A stretch of 64,000 nt of DNA from Eucommia ulmoides (Eukaryota > Streptophyta > Magnoliopsida > Garryales > Eucommiaceae). The stretch is from the NCBI GenBank assembly GCA_016647705.1, contig CM028328.1, forward strand, positions 5,419,311-5,483,310. The letters run 5' to 3'. How positions within the stretch are numbered: position 1 is the first letter of the stretch; every line of letters starts with the position of its first letter. Positions 45,301 to 56,225 of the stretch are shown piece by piece. The position numbers and the translations under genes are program-made. The notes under the pieces are model-generated. The model made no database searches, was not told the origin of the DNA, and was given only the letters and a program-made list of their open reading frames with translations.

Positions 45301-48300
45301 AACAAAAAATAATGGAGTGTACCTCTCAAGGATTTGATATGGATCTACAACGAGCTGGAGTTTTCCATCAATCCATAAAGAATATCGGACATTGGGAAAG
45401 AGCCTGTGCAATAGAAGCTTCGGTACCTGCCACAAATATATTCTGGTCATGCAGAATTTAGAACCATAATTGCTTTCAAATATGATCATAATGGCTCAGG
45501 TTACATAAGAAGTCTTGTCCTCAATTTAATTTACATGCTTACAATTGAATACATGAAACTTTAAATTGGGGGCAGAACACGCATGGAAAAAAATCGATAT
45601 TATGAATAGTAGAAATGGGGTGCACTGGTTATTTTTTTGAGTTGGAATAGTATTTCCTTAGAACAATTGCACTGAATGTACAAATGCCGAGTTAATTGCA
45701 TAGACAAGGGAGCTCTATTGATCCCAACTAAGTTCCTCTTGGTCCAATACAAAGTATCATGATATTGTTTTTTTTGGGGAAGGTTTACGATAAGGTGTGT
45801 CCGGACCAGCTTACTTGCATCTCGACTATCTCATTGGGCGATCTTAGAGAGGCACGCTCCCACATCATCCTAATGTATTTATGATTAAATTTAAGATTTA
45901 ATTCCAGAGGGCTCCCCAAGAGAGTCGAACCATGGTTGAAAAGGAAAGAGGACACTTAACCTTGCCAACCGGATTAGCACCTCTTGAGTACAAAGTATCA
46001 TGGTATTCGATAAATTATACTCCATCTGTTCCTACTTTACTGTCCCATTTGACTACGAACAAAGTTTAAGAAATATTTTGACAAAGTATCATTTACCTTT
46101 CTAACCTTCTATTAAAAACAAATGAAAAAAAAATCCGAAGTTCTAGATAATACTCTCATGTGTCCTTTCTTTCACAACTTCCACTGCAAAAGGCCAAATT
46201 TCATTCCGTAGTACTCTTACAATGTTTAGAGATGGCACAATAAGAAAATAACTTCTTTTTACATTCTTAAGAAGGAAATGGGACAAATAATTAGGGTGGC
46301 ATTTGGTTAGTGTTTCTGCTTTTTTGTTCCTACTTACAATAAACTGGAACGGGAATTCTCTTTCTGTTCTGGAGTATTCCGGGAATAGAAACATGTTTGG
46401 TAACGACCATTTTCCTGAAATTGTTTCTTTTAATTTATGAGAACAGAAACAAGAAACACATTTGGTTGCAACAGTTTTTCATTTATTTTTTTAAAATATA
46501 TGGTGGCCGGTGGGGTGATGGTGGGAATACTTTTGTGGGAATGAATAGGAATCAAAATTTTTTTGTTTATCACATTCTTAAGGAATTCAGGAAATACTCC
46601 CAAAATTTTGAGGACATAAATGTGTTTACCAAACCCATTTCTATACATGAATCCCAAAATTTGGGGAGCAAGAACAGAAATAAGTGAACGGAAACAGTAG
46701 CCAAACAGGGTCTAGAAGATCCAAATAAGAAAAGTAGGGCAAGAAAGTAGGAATGAAGGGAGAAATAGAAGTCCAAATGAATTGGTAGATTTGTTCAAGA
46801 ATTTCTGTTTTACTTCTTATTGACTAGGTTTCCAAGTTGATTCAAGTCCTACTATGCAAATAGTGTAATTTCCCATTAATAGGCCACCAAGTTATTTAGG
46901 ATTATTCAGACATCAATTCTTGAATTAAATAGGAACATTTAAAGAAGTGATAACTAAGCTTTCATGACATTGATCAACTGCCCATGGAATGGGGACGAGA
47001 GCCAGAAGAGAATCAACTAAACAAAATGAACTGACCTTTCCGTTGCGTCTCGCATCAGCATAAGGAATATTACGAACAACAATAATTCTCCATAATCCAA
47101 CTGTCTTGTTGCTGTCCAAGACACTAGAATTTTTCATGTACGCTTCGGTCTCTTCATCAATAAACATATAAAAAGGTATGTTTCTTCTTGAAATTTCGCT
47201 GATGTTCTTCGGCTGCTGAATTATATCATAGTTTCCTGAGGAAAAGAATCAAATAATAAGAAACAAAAACGAAACAGAACTTCACCAAATTTGATTTCAA
47301 AGTAAGCTTACACTCAACAGTACCAAATATGGCGGACGCAACAATGACTTCATGGAACTGCTCCAACTCCCTTAAATCAGATTCCTCGATGTCAAATCCA
47401 GTCTGGTAACCCGGTCTACATCCTTTAACAAACCTGATGAGAATGATGTGTAGAGGCATCAATGAACTAACGTGAGAAAAATGCATATATTTAGAAGATT
47501 AAGTTTAGTCCACAAGTAATGATAGAAGTACCTAAGGAAAAAAAATGACCATAGCAGTTAAACCTACCCACAGTGCACAGTCATTGACTCCTTTATGTCA
47601 AAGGAATCATTCCTTTGCTTCAATGAAGGATAACCGCCAAATTCAGAGCCTCCACGCGGTTCAGTTTTTATTCGATTTTCCTCATGAAAATAAGTTAAAT
47701 GATGGAGTACATGTGACGCTGATGGAAAGCTTGGCACACTAGCTACCGCGTGCTCCACAGGAAGATAGCATACTGGACATGCTGAGGAAAATGAGAGAAT
47801 AGAATCAGTATCACTCTATCAGGACATATGAAATGCACACCTAAACTGAAGGATCTTTTTAAGAAAATAAGGTTTCATTTGGAAAGTTATTTGAAGAACG
47901 TATTTAATTTCGAGAAGGGAGTTGTAAATTTTTCTCTATAGAAATTATTGAGAGAAAATTACAAATCCCTTCTCGAAATCAAACACCTTATTCAAATACC
48001 TCTCTCAAGAACGGACCATAGAGGTATACTTGTCACCAAAATTAGGCAAAAGAGCACAAAGCCACCTTAGTGCTCCTGGAAAGAACAAAAAGGAATATAC
48101 AGAAAAGAACAGTATTAAAAAGAATGAAAGAAGACATGCAAACTTACGGCGTGGTCCAATCCTTTTTCTATTACCAGGAGAAGGGGGTGATGCAAATCTT
48201 TTACATGGATTACTCCTCTGGACAGAAGAGCCTCTTTGAACTGGCATTACTGCAGTATAAGGAGTGGGAGGAGGGTGGTAGCCACTATTTTCACCACATA

Positions 48301-49359
48301 CACTGACAGTGCTCACCGTGGAAGAAATATTTCCGTTCTGGCTACCATCTAGTTTGGGAAGAAATGAATATACATAGTATGTCTTGTTTCCAAATCTATC
48401 ATAAAAGTCAAAACCGGTGCCTTCTGATGCAACATCTACAACGAAAAAGATACATTGCAGATATAGTTTCAGCATTATTGATGTATGAACAACTGAACAT
48501 GCTGTTAAAGAAATCAAATATGGAAATTAAAATAAAATAGTGGGATTTTCTGATATGGATAAAACCAATGTCTCATTCCTTAAGTCTTCCAAAAAAAGGA
48601 CAACTTCAGTGAATTCAAAGGAGTTATATGTGGAAGTCCATTTGACTAAACATTAAATAATATCATGGAATAAGTTCAGATTTGGGAAAACCCGGAAAAA
48701 TAAGCACAACAAATCGAGCAAGTGACAGGAAGAACATGAGCGACCAGCCGACCACAATGACACATGCTAACAAATTCTATCATAGGTTGTAGTTTTAGGG
48801 TCTTGGCCATCTCTTCAACACCACCATCCAACCTGAAGTTTTTGATGATGAATTAAATCCATCGTTAATTTCAAATCGCACCAAAAAAATAATCTCTTGT
48901 TAAAGCTTACAGGCTATTGACTGCTGTTAACCCATCTTTTCCATCACCATGGATCACTCCAGCTACAAAAAACTAAAAACAATTGACATTTAATATATAT
49001 GTGTGTGTGTGTGTGTGTGTGTTTCCGTTTCTTCCATGTAGACATAACTAAGCAGCATGTTGAGAGAGAAAAAAACAAATGGTACAATGGTCGAGAAACA
49101 CACCTTTATTTACTGTGAAGAAACCCGAAACAAAGGCCAAAAGGGCAAATGCTATCAAGATCAGCATGCCAACCTTCTTTCGACCGAAATATCTCCTCAT
49201 GAACAGAAGAAATCTCTCCTTATCCCTAGAAGCAATGGACATCCTTGCAGGCTTCCGCCTAATGAACGAATTCTGAGCCTGCAGCAAACCATTCTGCCCC
49301 TTTTGTGGTTGCAGAGATCCATAACTCCCCGTACGTATTCCCAATGAACCTCCAGTCAT
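36317..49359 (-). CDS. MUCI70-like probable hexosyltransferase (DUF616, PF04765)
   Basis: Golgi-type II membrane protein of the TOD1/MUCI70 family. Arabidopsis MUCI70 is needed for seed-coat mucilage polysaccharides. Coding exons: 49359-49104, 48962-48911, 48832-48753 (its end is uncertain), 48435-48148, 47781-47568, 47433-47324, 47235-47036, 45426-45323, 43410-43223, 43151-42952 and 36541-36317. Phases agree and give about 638 residues. The start MTGGSLGIRTGSYGSL is followed by a membrane anchor (VGMLILIAFALLAFVSGFF). The domain shows FGGYPSLKQRNDSFD, FYMFIDEETEAYMKN, GLWRIIVVRNIPYADARRNG, RLFPNVRYSLWIDGKLQLVV, FAISRHYSRFDVFQEAEANK, IREHTPITNLFSCLWFNEVD and FMDCERRNF. The tail is Pro-rich then basic. 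The last intron is 6,410 bp. No stops were found. Confidence 0.9.
37279..37316 (+). mobile_element. Au-like SINE, 5' part
   Basis: GGCTTGATGCAACGGTAGAA (A box) runs into GTTGTCGCCATG, where Copia 2B interrupts it. The SINE resumes at 42768 with ACATGTGACCTGGAAG. Confidence 0.75.
37317..37504 (+). repeat. 5' LTR of Copia 2B
   Basis: 188 bp; includes a run of G's (about 37430-37438) not found in the 3' LTR. Confidence 0.88.
37540..38287 (+). repeat. C-rich AACCCTAGCCGCC-type leader of Copia 2B
   Basis: Between PBS and gag about 450 bp is made of degenerate units of AAACCCTAGCCGCCGC, CATCGCGAACC and CACCCCTGC. The duplicate leader in Copia 2A is at about 25785-26220. The AAACCCTA core resembles the plant telo-box. 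Confidence 0.7.
38288..42574 (+). pseudogene. Copia 2B gag-pol polyprotein, decayed
   Basis: The start is ATG 38288 (MASRREGDVPSRTV, then LLNGANFPAWSHSLHLYL). A frameshift near 38575 is followed by the main gag part (DYFGYLQSRWEELAQYEPLS). The CCHC knuckle is destroyed by a stop at 39070 (C to S, then stop). Protease and GAG-pre-integrase follow (LWHARLGHANFQYL). A frameshift near 39985 leads into integrase (IRSDNGREY, TPEQNGVAERKN). RT begins LVDLPTGERPIGCKWVFNVK and has SVYVNDIIITG, where the usual YVDD is YVND. RNase H follows (ADYTGSKDDRCSTSG). Stops lie near 40430, 41086, 41750, 42193 and 42260. The end is at TGA about 42574, just before the polypurine tract. Confidence 0.9.
42584..42767 (+). 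repeat. 3' LTR of Copia 2B
   Basis: 184 bp; begins TATTGAAATATTATATTTAC, so its first dinucleotide is TA instead of TG. Confidence 0.88.
42768..42912 (+). mobile_element. Au-like SINE, 3' part
   Basis: TGACCTGGAAGTCACGGGTT (B box GGGTTCAAG), GTAAGACTGCGTCCAATAGA, CCTTCCCCGGACCCGTGCAT and AGCAAGAGCTTTGTACTGCC are the standard Au SINE order. The tail is TTTTGTTG. A TGAAAACA occurs on both outer sides (about 37264 and 42907), a possible SINE target duplication. Confidence 0.75.
43525..43760 (-). mobile_element. tRNA-derived SINE in MUCI70-like intron 9
   Basis: On the minus strand: AGAGGTGTTAGTCTGGTTGG (A-box like), AACCAGGGTTCGACTGTCTT (B box GGTTCGACT), CGATGTGGGGGAGTGCACTC, GCGTAAGTTGGCCCGGGCAC, and a terminal A-tract (T-run at 43526-43543 on the plus strand). 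Same family as 45768-45988. Confidence 0.7.
44180..45140 (+). mobile_element. Tandem array of Helitron-like units
   Basis: At least four head-to-tail units of 170-370 bp. Each runs AATCATGACATATTTTACAT, a GACATTTTTGACCATTGGATGG-like block, CAACAAAATG(C/T)ATTTTCA, TTAATATATTTGAACTAACT, a (T/G)TATTGAATTAAAATTAGTG block and a hairpin/CTAG end. Clear ends: GTGCCTTTAGGCACTGCGTA then CTAG at 44424-44427, and GTGCTTTTGAGCAC...CTAG at 44964-44967. A decayed end, CCAG, lies at 44795-44798. The array is in the MUCI70-like intron at 43411-45322. Helitrons are known to insert at each other's 3' ends. Confidence 0.65.
45768..45988 (-). mobile_element. tRNA-derived SINE with 14-bp target duplication
   Basis: Minus strand: GAGGTGCTAATCCGGTTGGC (A box), CCATGGTTCGACTCTCTTGG (B box), GATGTGGGAGCGTGCCTCTC, GCAAGTAAGCTGGTCCGGAC, then an A-rich tail. 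It is flanked by TACAAAGTATCATG at 45748-45761 and 45989-46002, a perfect target duplication typical of LINE-mobilised SINEs. Confidence 0.85.
46293..46716. mobile_element. MITE-like element with imperfect TIRs
   Basis: The left end GGTGGCATTTGGTTAGTGTT and the right end (reverse complement GACCCTGTTTGGCTACTGTT) are imperfect inverted repeats. TAG flanks both sides. The interior is rich in GGAAC and CAGAAAC phrases. It lies in the MUCI70-like intron at 45427-47035. The opening is shared with 1351. Confidence 0.5.
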
Positions 49360-49945
49360 TGTACCTCCAGCCCCATAATCTTGCCTTTTGTCTCCATAAT
49401 CCCTCCTAACTTCTTTCTTTTCACGTGAACTGAAATTGTTTTCCAGAACTGAAAGTTTTTGACCACTGAACTGCCAGGCAATGAATCAACAATTCGATCA
49501 AAATCAACACAAAGAACCAGTCCCATACAATTGACCTAGGCTTCAAATCCTCTTAAGCAAAGGAATACTAACAGCATTTAATTTCCATAAAACAACCGCT
49601 GATACAATTTTTTTGCATACACAGAAGTCCTCGATTCATCAAATCCAGCACCAGCATTAGACAAACAATGTTAAACTCAGCAAATTCTAAGTACTATAAT
49701 CTCAATCTCCAGCAACAATGGTTTCGGAATTTCAAATTCAAAACCAACAGATAAAATCGAGTTATCTCGTCAAATCAAAATCCCGAAACTCCCATTACTT
49801 CATCAGAATTACTACATTAGCATTAAATCAAGATTTCCAAACTTCAAAATCCTGAATCTGGACCCACGCGAATCAATCGATGCCAATATCAACGATATTG
49901 CGATCCAATGCGCCCAGATACATGATGAGGGAGAGATTGACTTAC

Positions 49946-50110
49946 CTTTATCAATGAAGTCCGATTTTATCGGAATCTGTGATTTTTGCAAAACGATTTT
50001 CAGATTCTTCCGATGCGAGAAATCGAGGTGTTCGTCGGAGCAAATAATATCGAACGAGGCTCGCGGTGGTTTGCAGTTCTCGCTCCGTCCACAGTGCCGT
50101 TTTCAATCCG
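49946..50110 (-). other. Probable 5' UTR exon of MUCI70-like gene
   Basis: On the minus strand the sequence TTCATTGATAAAG ends in a GTAAGTC donor at 49945. The next exon begins after TGCCTGGCAG at about 49474, 115 nt before the start codon. The upstream limit is a guess from the change to AT-rich DNA. Confidence 0.4.
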
Positions 50111-53100
50111 GTTTCGAGCTTAGTATTCGCGTGTTGAATTCATATTATCATTGAGAAAAACTACACTTTTGTCCCCTAAACTTTGAGGCGTTGACTATTC
50201 ATATCTTTTATTTTTTAAAATTGAGCATGTTGCTAGATTTTTCCTTCTTCACCTAGAATGTATACTGTGACTTGAAACCAGTAATAATCAAAAAGCTCAG
50301 AGGAAACTGGTGTGGTGTCAGTCAAAGATCTCCTGTTGTGAAAAAAACTTTATCTATTCTAAGAGGATGAAAAAAATGAATTGTAATTTTTATTGTTAGT
50401 AACATGCATATATAAGTAAAATTCATAAATGAAGTAACAATTATGAACCGTTTTAAAACAATATCATTATGGGTGATAGTTTCTCGATCCAAATTAACAA
50501 TTATTTATACATCACACCACATAAGATATGGGTTATTCCTATTTTAGGCTTGTTCCAACCCTAACTCACCATGCCTTAGTGTACAAATTTTATATCGATT
50601 TTTACCCTCATCAAGCATTAAAATGACATAAATATCAATTATCGATATAATAAATCAAGACGGCTTTTTGGCTGATTAGTACAAGCTTATGATTAGAACA
50701 AAAAAAATATGACTAGGACAAATAAAGTTGCTGATGAGGCCAAATAAATTTGCTGACTAAGACAAATATAAAAAAATTAACTCAATTTTGGGTAAATGAT
50801 TAACTCATTTCCTTAATTAATTTAATTACACAATTGAGCAATTACACAATTCCTTAATTTCCGATTATTAAACATAGCAATTAGTGAGAATATATATAAA
50901 AAAAGGGGGGGTTATTTGGTTTTATTGACCTAAAAAAAAAAAAAAGCCTTTTTTTTATATATATATTCCTTAATTCCTTAAATATTGAGATACATATATG
51001 GTCCTAAATTAACATTAATTAATAATGATAATGCCTAAACTTTTGGCAAATTTAATTTGATTAGGGCAAAAAGTTTAGACATTAATGTTATTTTAGGTAA
51101 CAATTTATCTAGTTTTCTCTAATTAAATTACTAATTAATTGATTTAGACATTGATTCATCTAATTTTTCTTAATTAAACTACTAATTAAGATTCAATTTA
51201 ATTAAGCCTTCCTTAATTAACCCTTCTCTCAGTCTCACTCTCACTCTCTCTCACCCTCACGCTCACCTTAAACCCTTATCCCCCCAAACCCCGACATGCG
51301 ATTCTCCTCTCTCCCTCCTCCATCATCTTTGCGTCGCCGTTGGGTTGCCATCGTCGTGCCTTCGAATCGCCGTTGCATCGCTATCATCGCATCGCCACTT
51401 TACCGCCCAATATTTGCCTTCGCATTGCCATCATCGATCATTCATTTATGTCTATGCTAAGGTATGTTACTCTTGCTTTGTGTCTCTCTCTCTCCCCCTC
51501 CTCCGGTTTTCTCCCTCAAAACACAAACCGGAGCTTGATTTGGCTAAATATAAAAGTTCATTTTCTATGGATTTGTGTTTAATTTGTTTAGACCAAACAA
51601 CAAATTGTATAAATCTAACCGCAAGAATGGTAGCAGCTGAGCAGTTGACGGAGCTGCGAAGATGCTCGGATCTGGTATTTTACAACGACAACAGGCCTGG
51701 TTTGCTCTTCCCCACTCCACATTTTCTCTTTTCGATCAGGCTATTTTTCAGTTGTTATTTGAAATTGAAAATAATTCAATTATGGATTGAAATGAAGCTT
51801 GGTTCAATTCAATATCTGGATTGAAATGCAAGTGTATGCTATGATTAATTTTGATTTATCTAACCAGATTTAACTTTGATTTTGCCAATTCTAGCTTTGG
51901 TTTGCCTATAACTTAGGAAATCCCCATCTAACTCGATCTCCCTCTCTCTCTAATTTGCCTATAACCCAGTATTTCTGTTTTGGTATTATGCAGTGGCTAC
52001 ATGAATGGAATTAATCATTACTCAAATTAGTTTGTTTGTATGGAATTTTATAGTAGTGTCGTTCAAATTAAGCTTTTTGTTTATTTCTTTCATATTAAAT
52101 TCAACTGATGACTATGAAATACTTACACAAAACAATGAAATCAAACAACAGAAAGATAATTGCAATTGTGTTGTGTTTTGCCTTGGGGATGAGCATGTGC
52201 ATGCCATTAATTCTTCAGTGAAAGTGTATGACAGTATATCTGCTAGATAAATTGATTTCTGCAACTTTTCTTGCTCAAACCATGTGTGTGTGTGCATTTT
52301 TGTGAGCATTAGTTGGATTCTACAGGGATCAACCTATTCCTATTCTTATGGATTATGATCATGTTGGTGTCTAATTACTCCATGTTATAGATTTAAATAA
52401 GCATCTTAAATTTGGACATGAAATTGTGTTGTGGGGTAAGTGTATTTTAAAAAAAAAAAAATTGCCTGAATTTGTTGATCGTTAATCAAACACATGAGAG
52501 ATTCCAAATTTTGGTGTTTAATTGATTTGATCATCGTATTCACACACACAGATAGAAAACCTGCATAAATGCTAATAGGTAAGAAAAGAAGAACAGGGTC
52601 TATTAAAATAGTAGTAGTAAGTGGTGGTGTTTCATTTGTGGAGGTAGCTCTACCCTTATTAGATTATCTATCTATTGCATTGGCCCTTACCCTATATGGT
52701 AAAGTATACTACAATGAAATGTGTCCTATCTATATTTATATTGGTCTATGTAACAAACTCCATTTTCTACAGGCAGAGACCAAATGATGATAAGTAAGAG
52801 CATGATCTTTACAATTATGATGCAGTTCATGTTTCAGGTATGATATTAAGAAACTAAGAGACTGGTTCTCATGTTTATTAATCATAGTCTTATAAGTGAA
52901 CAAAATTAAAGTAATAAAGAGGAAAAAAATCAGATCCATGGGTTTTAAAAAAACAAAAAACAAATGTAGATAACAAATATATCCCAAAGGAGACGTGGGT
53001 GACCAATAGAATTATGCAAACATATTTTGCTATTTGTAGGGCCAAGATTAGTTTCTTGGATTGATATTATCATGTTATTCTACAAGGAGGTTTCTGTTTT

Positions 53101-54475
53101 CATCATTGAAGATTGAAAATTTGGGTTACATAAGTCATGCATGGGTACTAAGAACAATGACACAAACGGTCTTCATATGGTTTTTTTTTTTTTTAAATGG
53201 AAATAATTCAGATTCTAAACTGGAATCTATAAATTCATATTTGGAAAACCCTAAACCCAAAAAAAAAAAAAAAAAATTGGAAAGAGAAAAATGAAATTGA
53301 TCCTAAATAACAAATTATATCCAGTTTTTTTTCCCTTATAAAATGTAACCCAATCTTACTATTGAAAAATAAAATAAAAAACAAAATGAAGAATTTTTAT
53401 TTGGCTTTCACTATTTGAATCAAGATTTTTCTTGATCATGGGTCTCTTAAAGATACCATGTAGTAATTGAATCTAAAGACATTTCAGTTGGTTCATTATC
53501 TGTCAGCACACCATGTTCTAATAATCGAGATGAAGAAATTAAGAAGCAGCAAGTGAAAAACTCAAAATCAAAGCTTTCGAGACAAGAAAAATCAAGATTC
53601 TAATCGTTCTTCAATCGATTACAACACGATTCATCAAGATCTCAATGAATCACATCCAAAACATAAACTAAGCGATATATAATTGGAATAAAGAAATATT
53701 GGAATAAATAAATGAATTTTTTTTTTCATCAGTTTTTATTTGGACTTATTGATTTTATTTTTTTTGGTTTGTTTGTTTATCTGTAGGCATTATTGAAAAA
53801 AAAAAATTGAATTATGGAGGTGGTATCATTCACGTACCACGAAACAGTACTTGATTGTTATCACAATTTGATAAGGTAAGATTAAGGTATTAATTTTAAA
53901 TTATTTATTTATTTATTTCAGTTTTAAATGTATCTTCAAGTAAAGTTATGTTGTAATTATTGAATTTTTTTATATATTTTTTTTTAATATGATATATTGT
54001 CATTAAATTAAACATTTTATTCATGATTATTGTGAGATAGAACATATTGTTTTAGTTTGGCCATATTTTTATTTGTTCAGATGGTTGAGGAAAATTTCTT
54101 GAATTTGATGATCTCAATCGGTGGTAAAATTTATAAGTCTAAGATTCTCTTTACTTTCTATGTAATTTTCATATCTAAATTCGTTTCTTTTAAATTTTAA
54201 TTGTTTTAGGGTGTAAATGAAGTAGAAAAGAGAATTTATTAGAAGTTTTATATAGGTATATGAAGAGTGTATTTGTAAAGAATGTATAATTTTTCTTTTT
54301 CTTTTTGGGAATCAATAACATTGATGGAATAGTGTATCTTTTTTTAATTATTTATAGTATAATTTATTTAATACTACCATATAACCTGTGCTATATTTTT
54401 ACTCAAAAAATATTATTTAAACAAAGATCGTGTAAAAAAAATCAAATGATGTTATTAGAAATTGTTTGTTTTACA
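50111..54475. other. Gene-free AT-rich region, partly probable Helitron body
   Basis: No recognisable protein. Exon-like patches occur (for example MVAAEQLTELRRCSDLVF near 51630 and MEVVSFTYHETVLDCY near 53814, the latter followed by a GTAAG donor), but none could be linked into a gene. 51230-51530 is TCTC-rich. The region ends at the Helitron terminus at 54506; the 5' end was not found. Confidence 0.4.
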
Positions 54476-54506
54476 CCCGTGCCTTCAGGTATGGGTTATA
54501 CACTAG
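54476..54506 (+). mobile_element. Helitron 3' terminus
   Basis: CCCGTGCC (54476-54483), loop TTCA, GGTATGGG (54488-54495, pairing with two G-T wobbles), then TTATACA and CTAG (54503-54506) followed by T. It is almost identical to the terminus at 3675-3705. Confidence 0.7.
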
Positions 54507-55529
54507 TTTAATATAAAATACATATTTATTTTTCTAAAATATATTGGGTTATTTTATTTCCCAAGGAATGATGATCAAGGGTGTTTAATTACACTTTTGC
54601 TCTTAAACTTTTGGATAAGTATCTAAAACATCTTGATGAATAAATTGAATTCGATTTATTTAATTTGAAAGGTATAAATATCATTTAACATTAATTAATA
54701 AATTTTTGTTGACTTTTTATATTTAACTACTAAAGATAATGAAATAGTTAACCGTTACACTTAAGTTTTAAACATGAGTATAAATGCTGACGAAAATACT
54801 ATGAAGATGCAAAGTGCAATTTGCAAAATTACTCTATATTTTTCAAATATCATCTCAAATTAGTGTGATGTATTATCTGTGTTATATGGTGCATTAAGGG
54901 GTTCTTATTTTTAGGATTCATTTCGTTATCAATTCCTAAACTATAATTCAAGTTTCAATTTCGTTCTTAATCTATTTTTTTAATCGATTTGGTCCTTAAA
55001 AGTGTTTCAATAATGTAAATGAAAATTGGACGGATAAAAATTAACGATTGTGTAACTAGACCTATATAATAAGTTAGGACACTTATTTATATCTTGGAGT
55101 GTCGATTAAAATACAAATCAACTTATATCTTGAACTGTTGGATCATCTTAATTTATAAAAAAATACTTTAATTAAGGTTTTCCTATCTCTTTCAGTCGCA
55201 ATAGGGTATCTCCCTAACCGAAATCGTTGATCTCTCTCTTTCTCTAACAAGGTCTCCAATATTGCAGTTTTGATCTCTCACACAAGTCTCCAATCTTCTT
55301 TCTAAGTTCTAATTTCTTACAAATCACAGCTTCGATCTATTGCTTAAATCTCTTATTTTCTCTCTTTGATCTGATTTCTCGCATATCGTAGTTTTCATAT
55401 GTCGCTCAAACTACTGATCTTTTCTCTCTATTGTGATTTCTCGCAGATCGCAGTTTGATTTCTTGCACAATACACTAATATTTTCTCTCTGTTACGATAT
55501 TCTCCAATTGCAAATCACAATCACAAACT
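54507..55529. other. Gene-free region with TTTCTCGCAGATCGCAG-type repeats
   Basis: No gene. From about 55190 to 55520 degenerate units of about 55-70 bp contain TTTCTC(G/T)CA, (G/A)TCGCAGTTT, TGATCT and TTTTCTCTCT. They are adjacent to the inner edge of the Gypsy LTR. Confidence 0.45.
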
Positions 55530-55745
55530 GATTTGAAAGAACTCAAACTTAGCTTTTATCATCTCTTATAGATCAAACTCAACCAAAATCAAGAATAGGA
55601 TAGTAATAGAGATAACACCAAACAAGGAATGAACAAATACAAATTACAGATATGAACTTCTAGGAATTCGAGAGACTGAACTCTCCCAATACAATCTCCA
55701 AATTTTTGGTCCGTACACCCCCCTACTAACTTGTTATTTATTTAG
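55530..55745 (-). repeat. Chromovirus-type Gypsy LTR, distal part
   Basis: On the minus strand this continues the LTR that starts at 61164 (TGACAGGCCACTTATC) after removal of Copia 3. It contains GGAGATTGTATTGGGAGAGT and TTCATTCCTTGTTTGG typical of a 3' transcribed LTR part. The left limit is uncertain. Confidence 0.5.
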
Positions 55746-55920
55746 TGTTGGAATATTCGATATTATTATTATTTGTATATAGGGAAAGTCAAATATGTAG
55801 ATTAGGAAAATTATTATTAGTTATTAGTTAGTTTCTTTATTTTATTCATAATTTCTCCTATATGTAGTCTCATTATACAATTAGAAAAATACACAATTGA
55901 TTATTCAATTCAATTCAATT
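55746..55920 (+). repeat. 5' LTR of Copia 3
   Basis: 175 bp. It differs from the 3' LTR by several substitutions, an extra ATT unit near the start and an extra TTCAA near the end. Confidence 0.85.
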
Positions 55921-56225
55921 TGGCATCAGAGCTAAACTAAATCCTAGCTTAGCCACTTTCCTTACAGCCGACGAAGTTGCCGGCCCTTTACAGCCGACGA
56001 CGAACTTCGCTAGCCTCGTACAACCGAAGATGAAGCTTCACCGACTCCCCTTACAGCCGACGATGACCGACAACCTCTCTACAGTCGACAACGAAGCTTC
56101 GCAGGCCCTCTTACAATCGACGACGACCTTCGCTAGTTCCTTACGGCTAACAAAAACCCTTCGCCGGCCCTCGCCGGCCCTCCTTACAATCGACAACAAA
56201 CGACGTCGGCCACCATAGCCGACGA

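Noticed and set aside
47564-48306. Plus-strand open frames across MUCI70-like exons
   Set aside because: They overlap minus-strand exons with strong family motifs and correct splice phases.
51340-51824. Open frame of about 160 codons with Ser/Cys-rich product
   Set aside because: Composition is that of translated TCTC/CATCGC repeats, a second frame overlaps it, and no domain or splice pattern was found.
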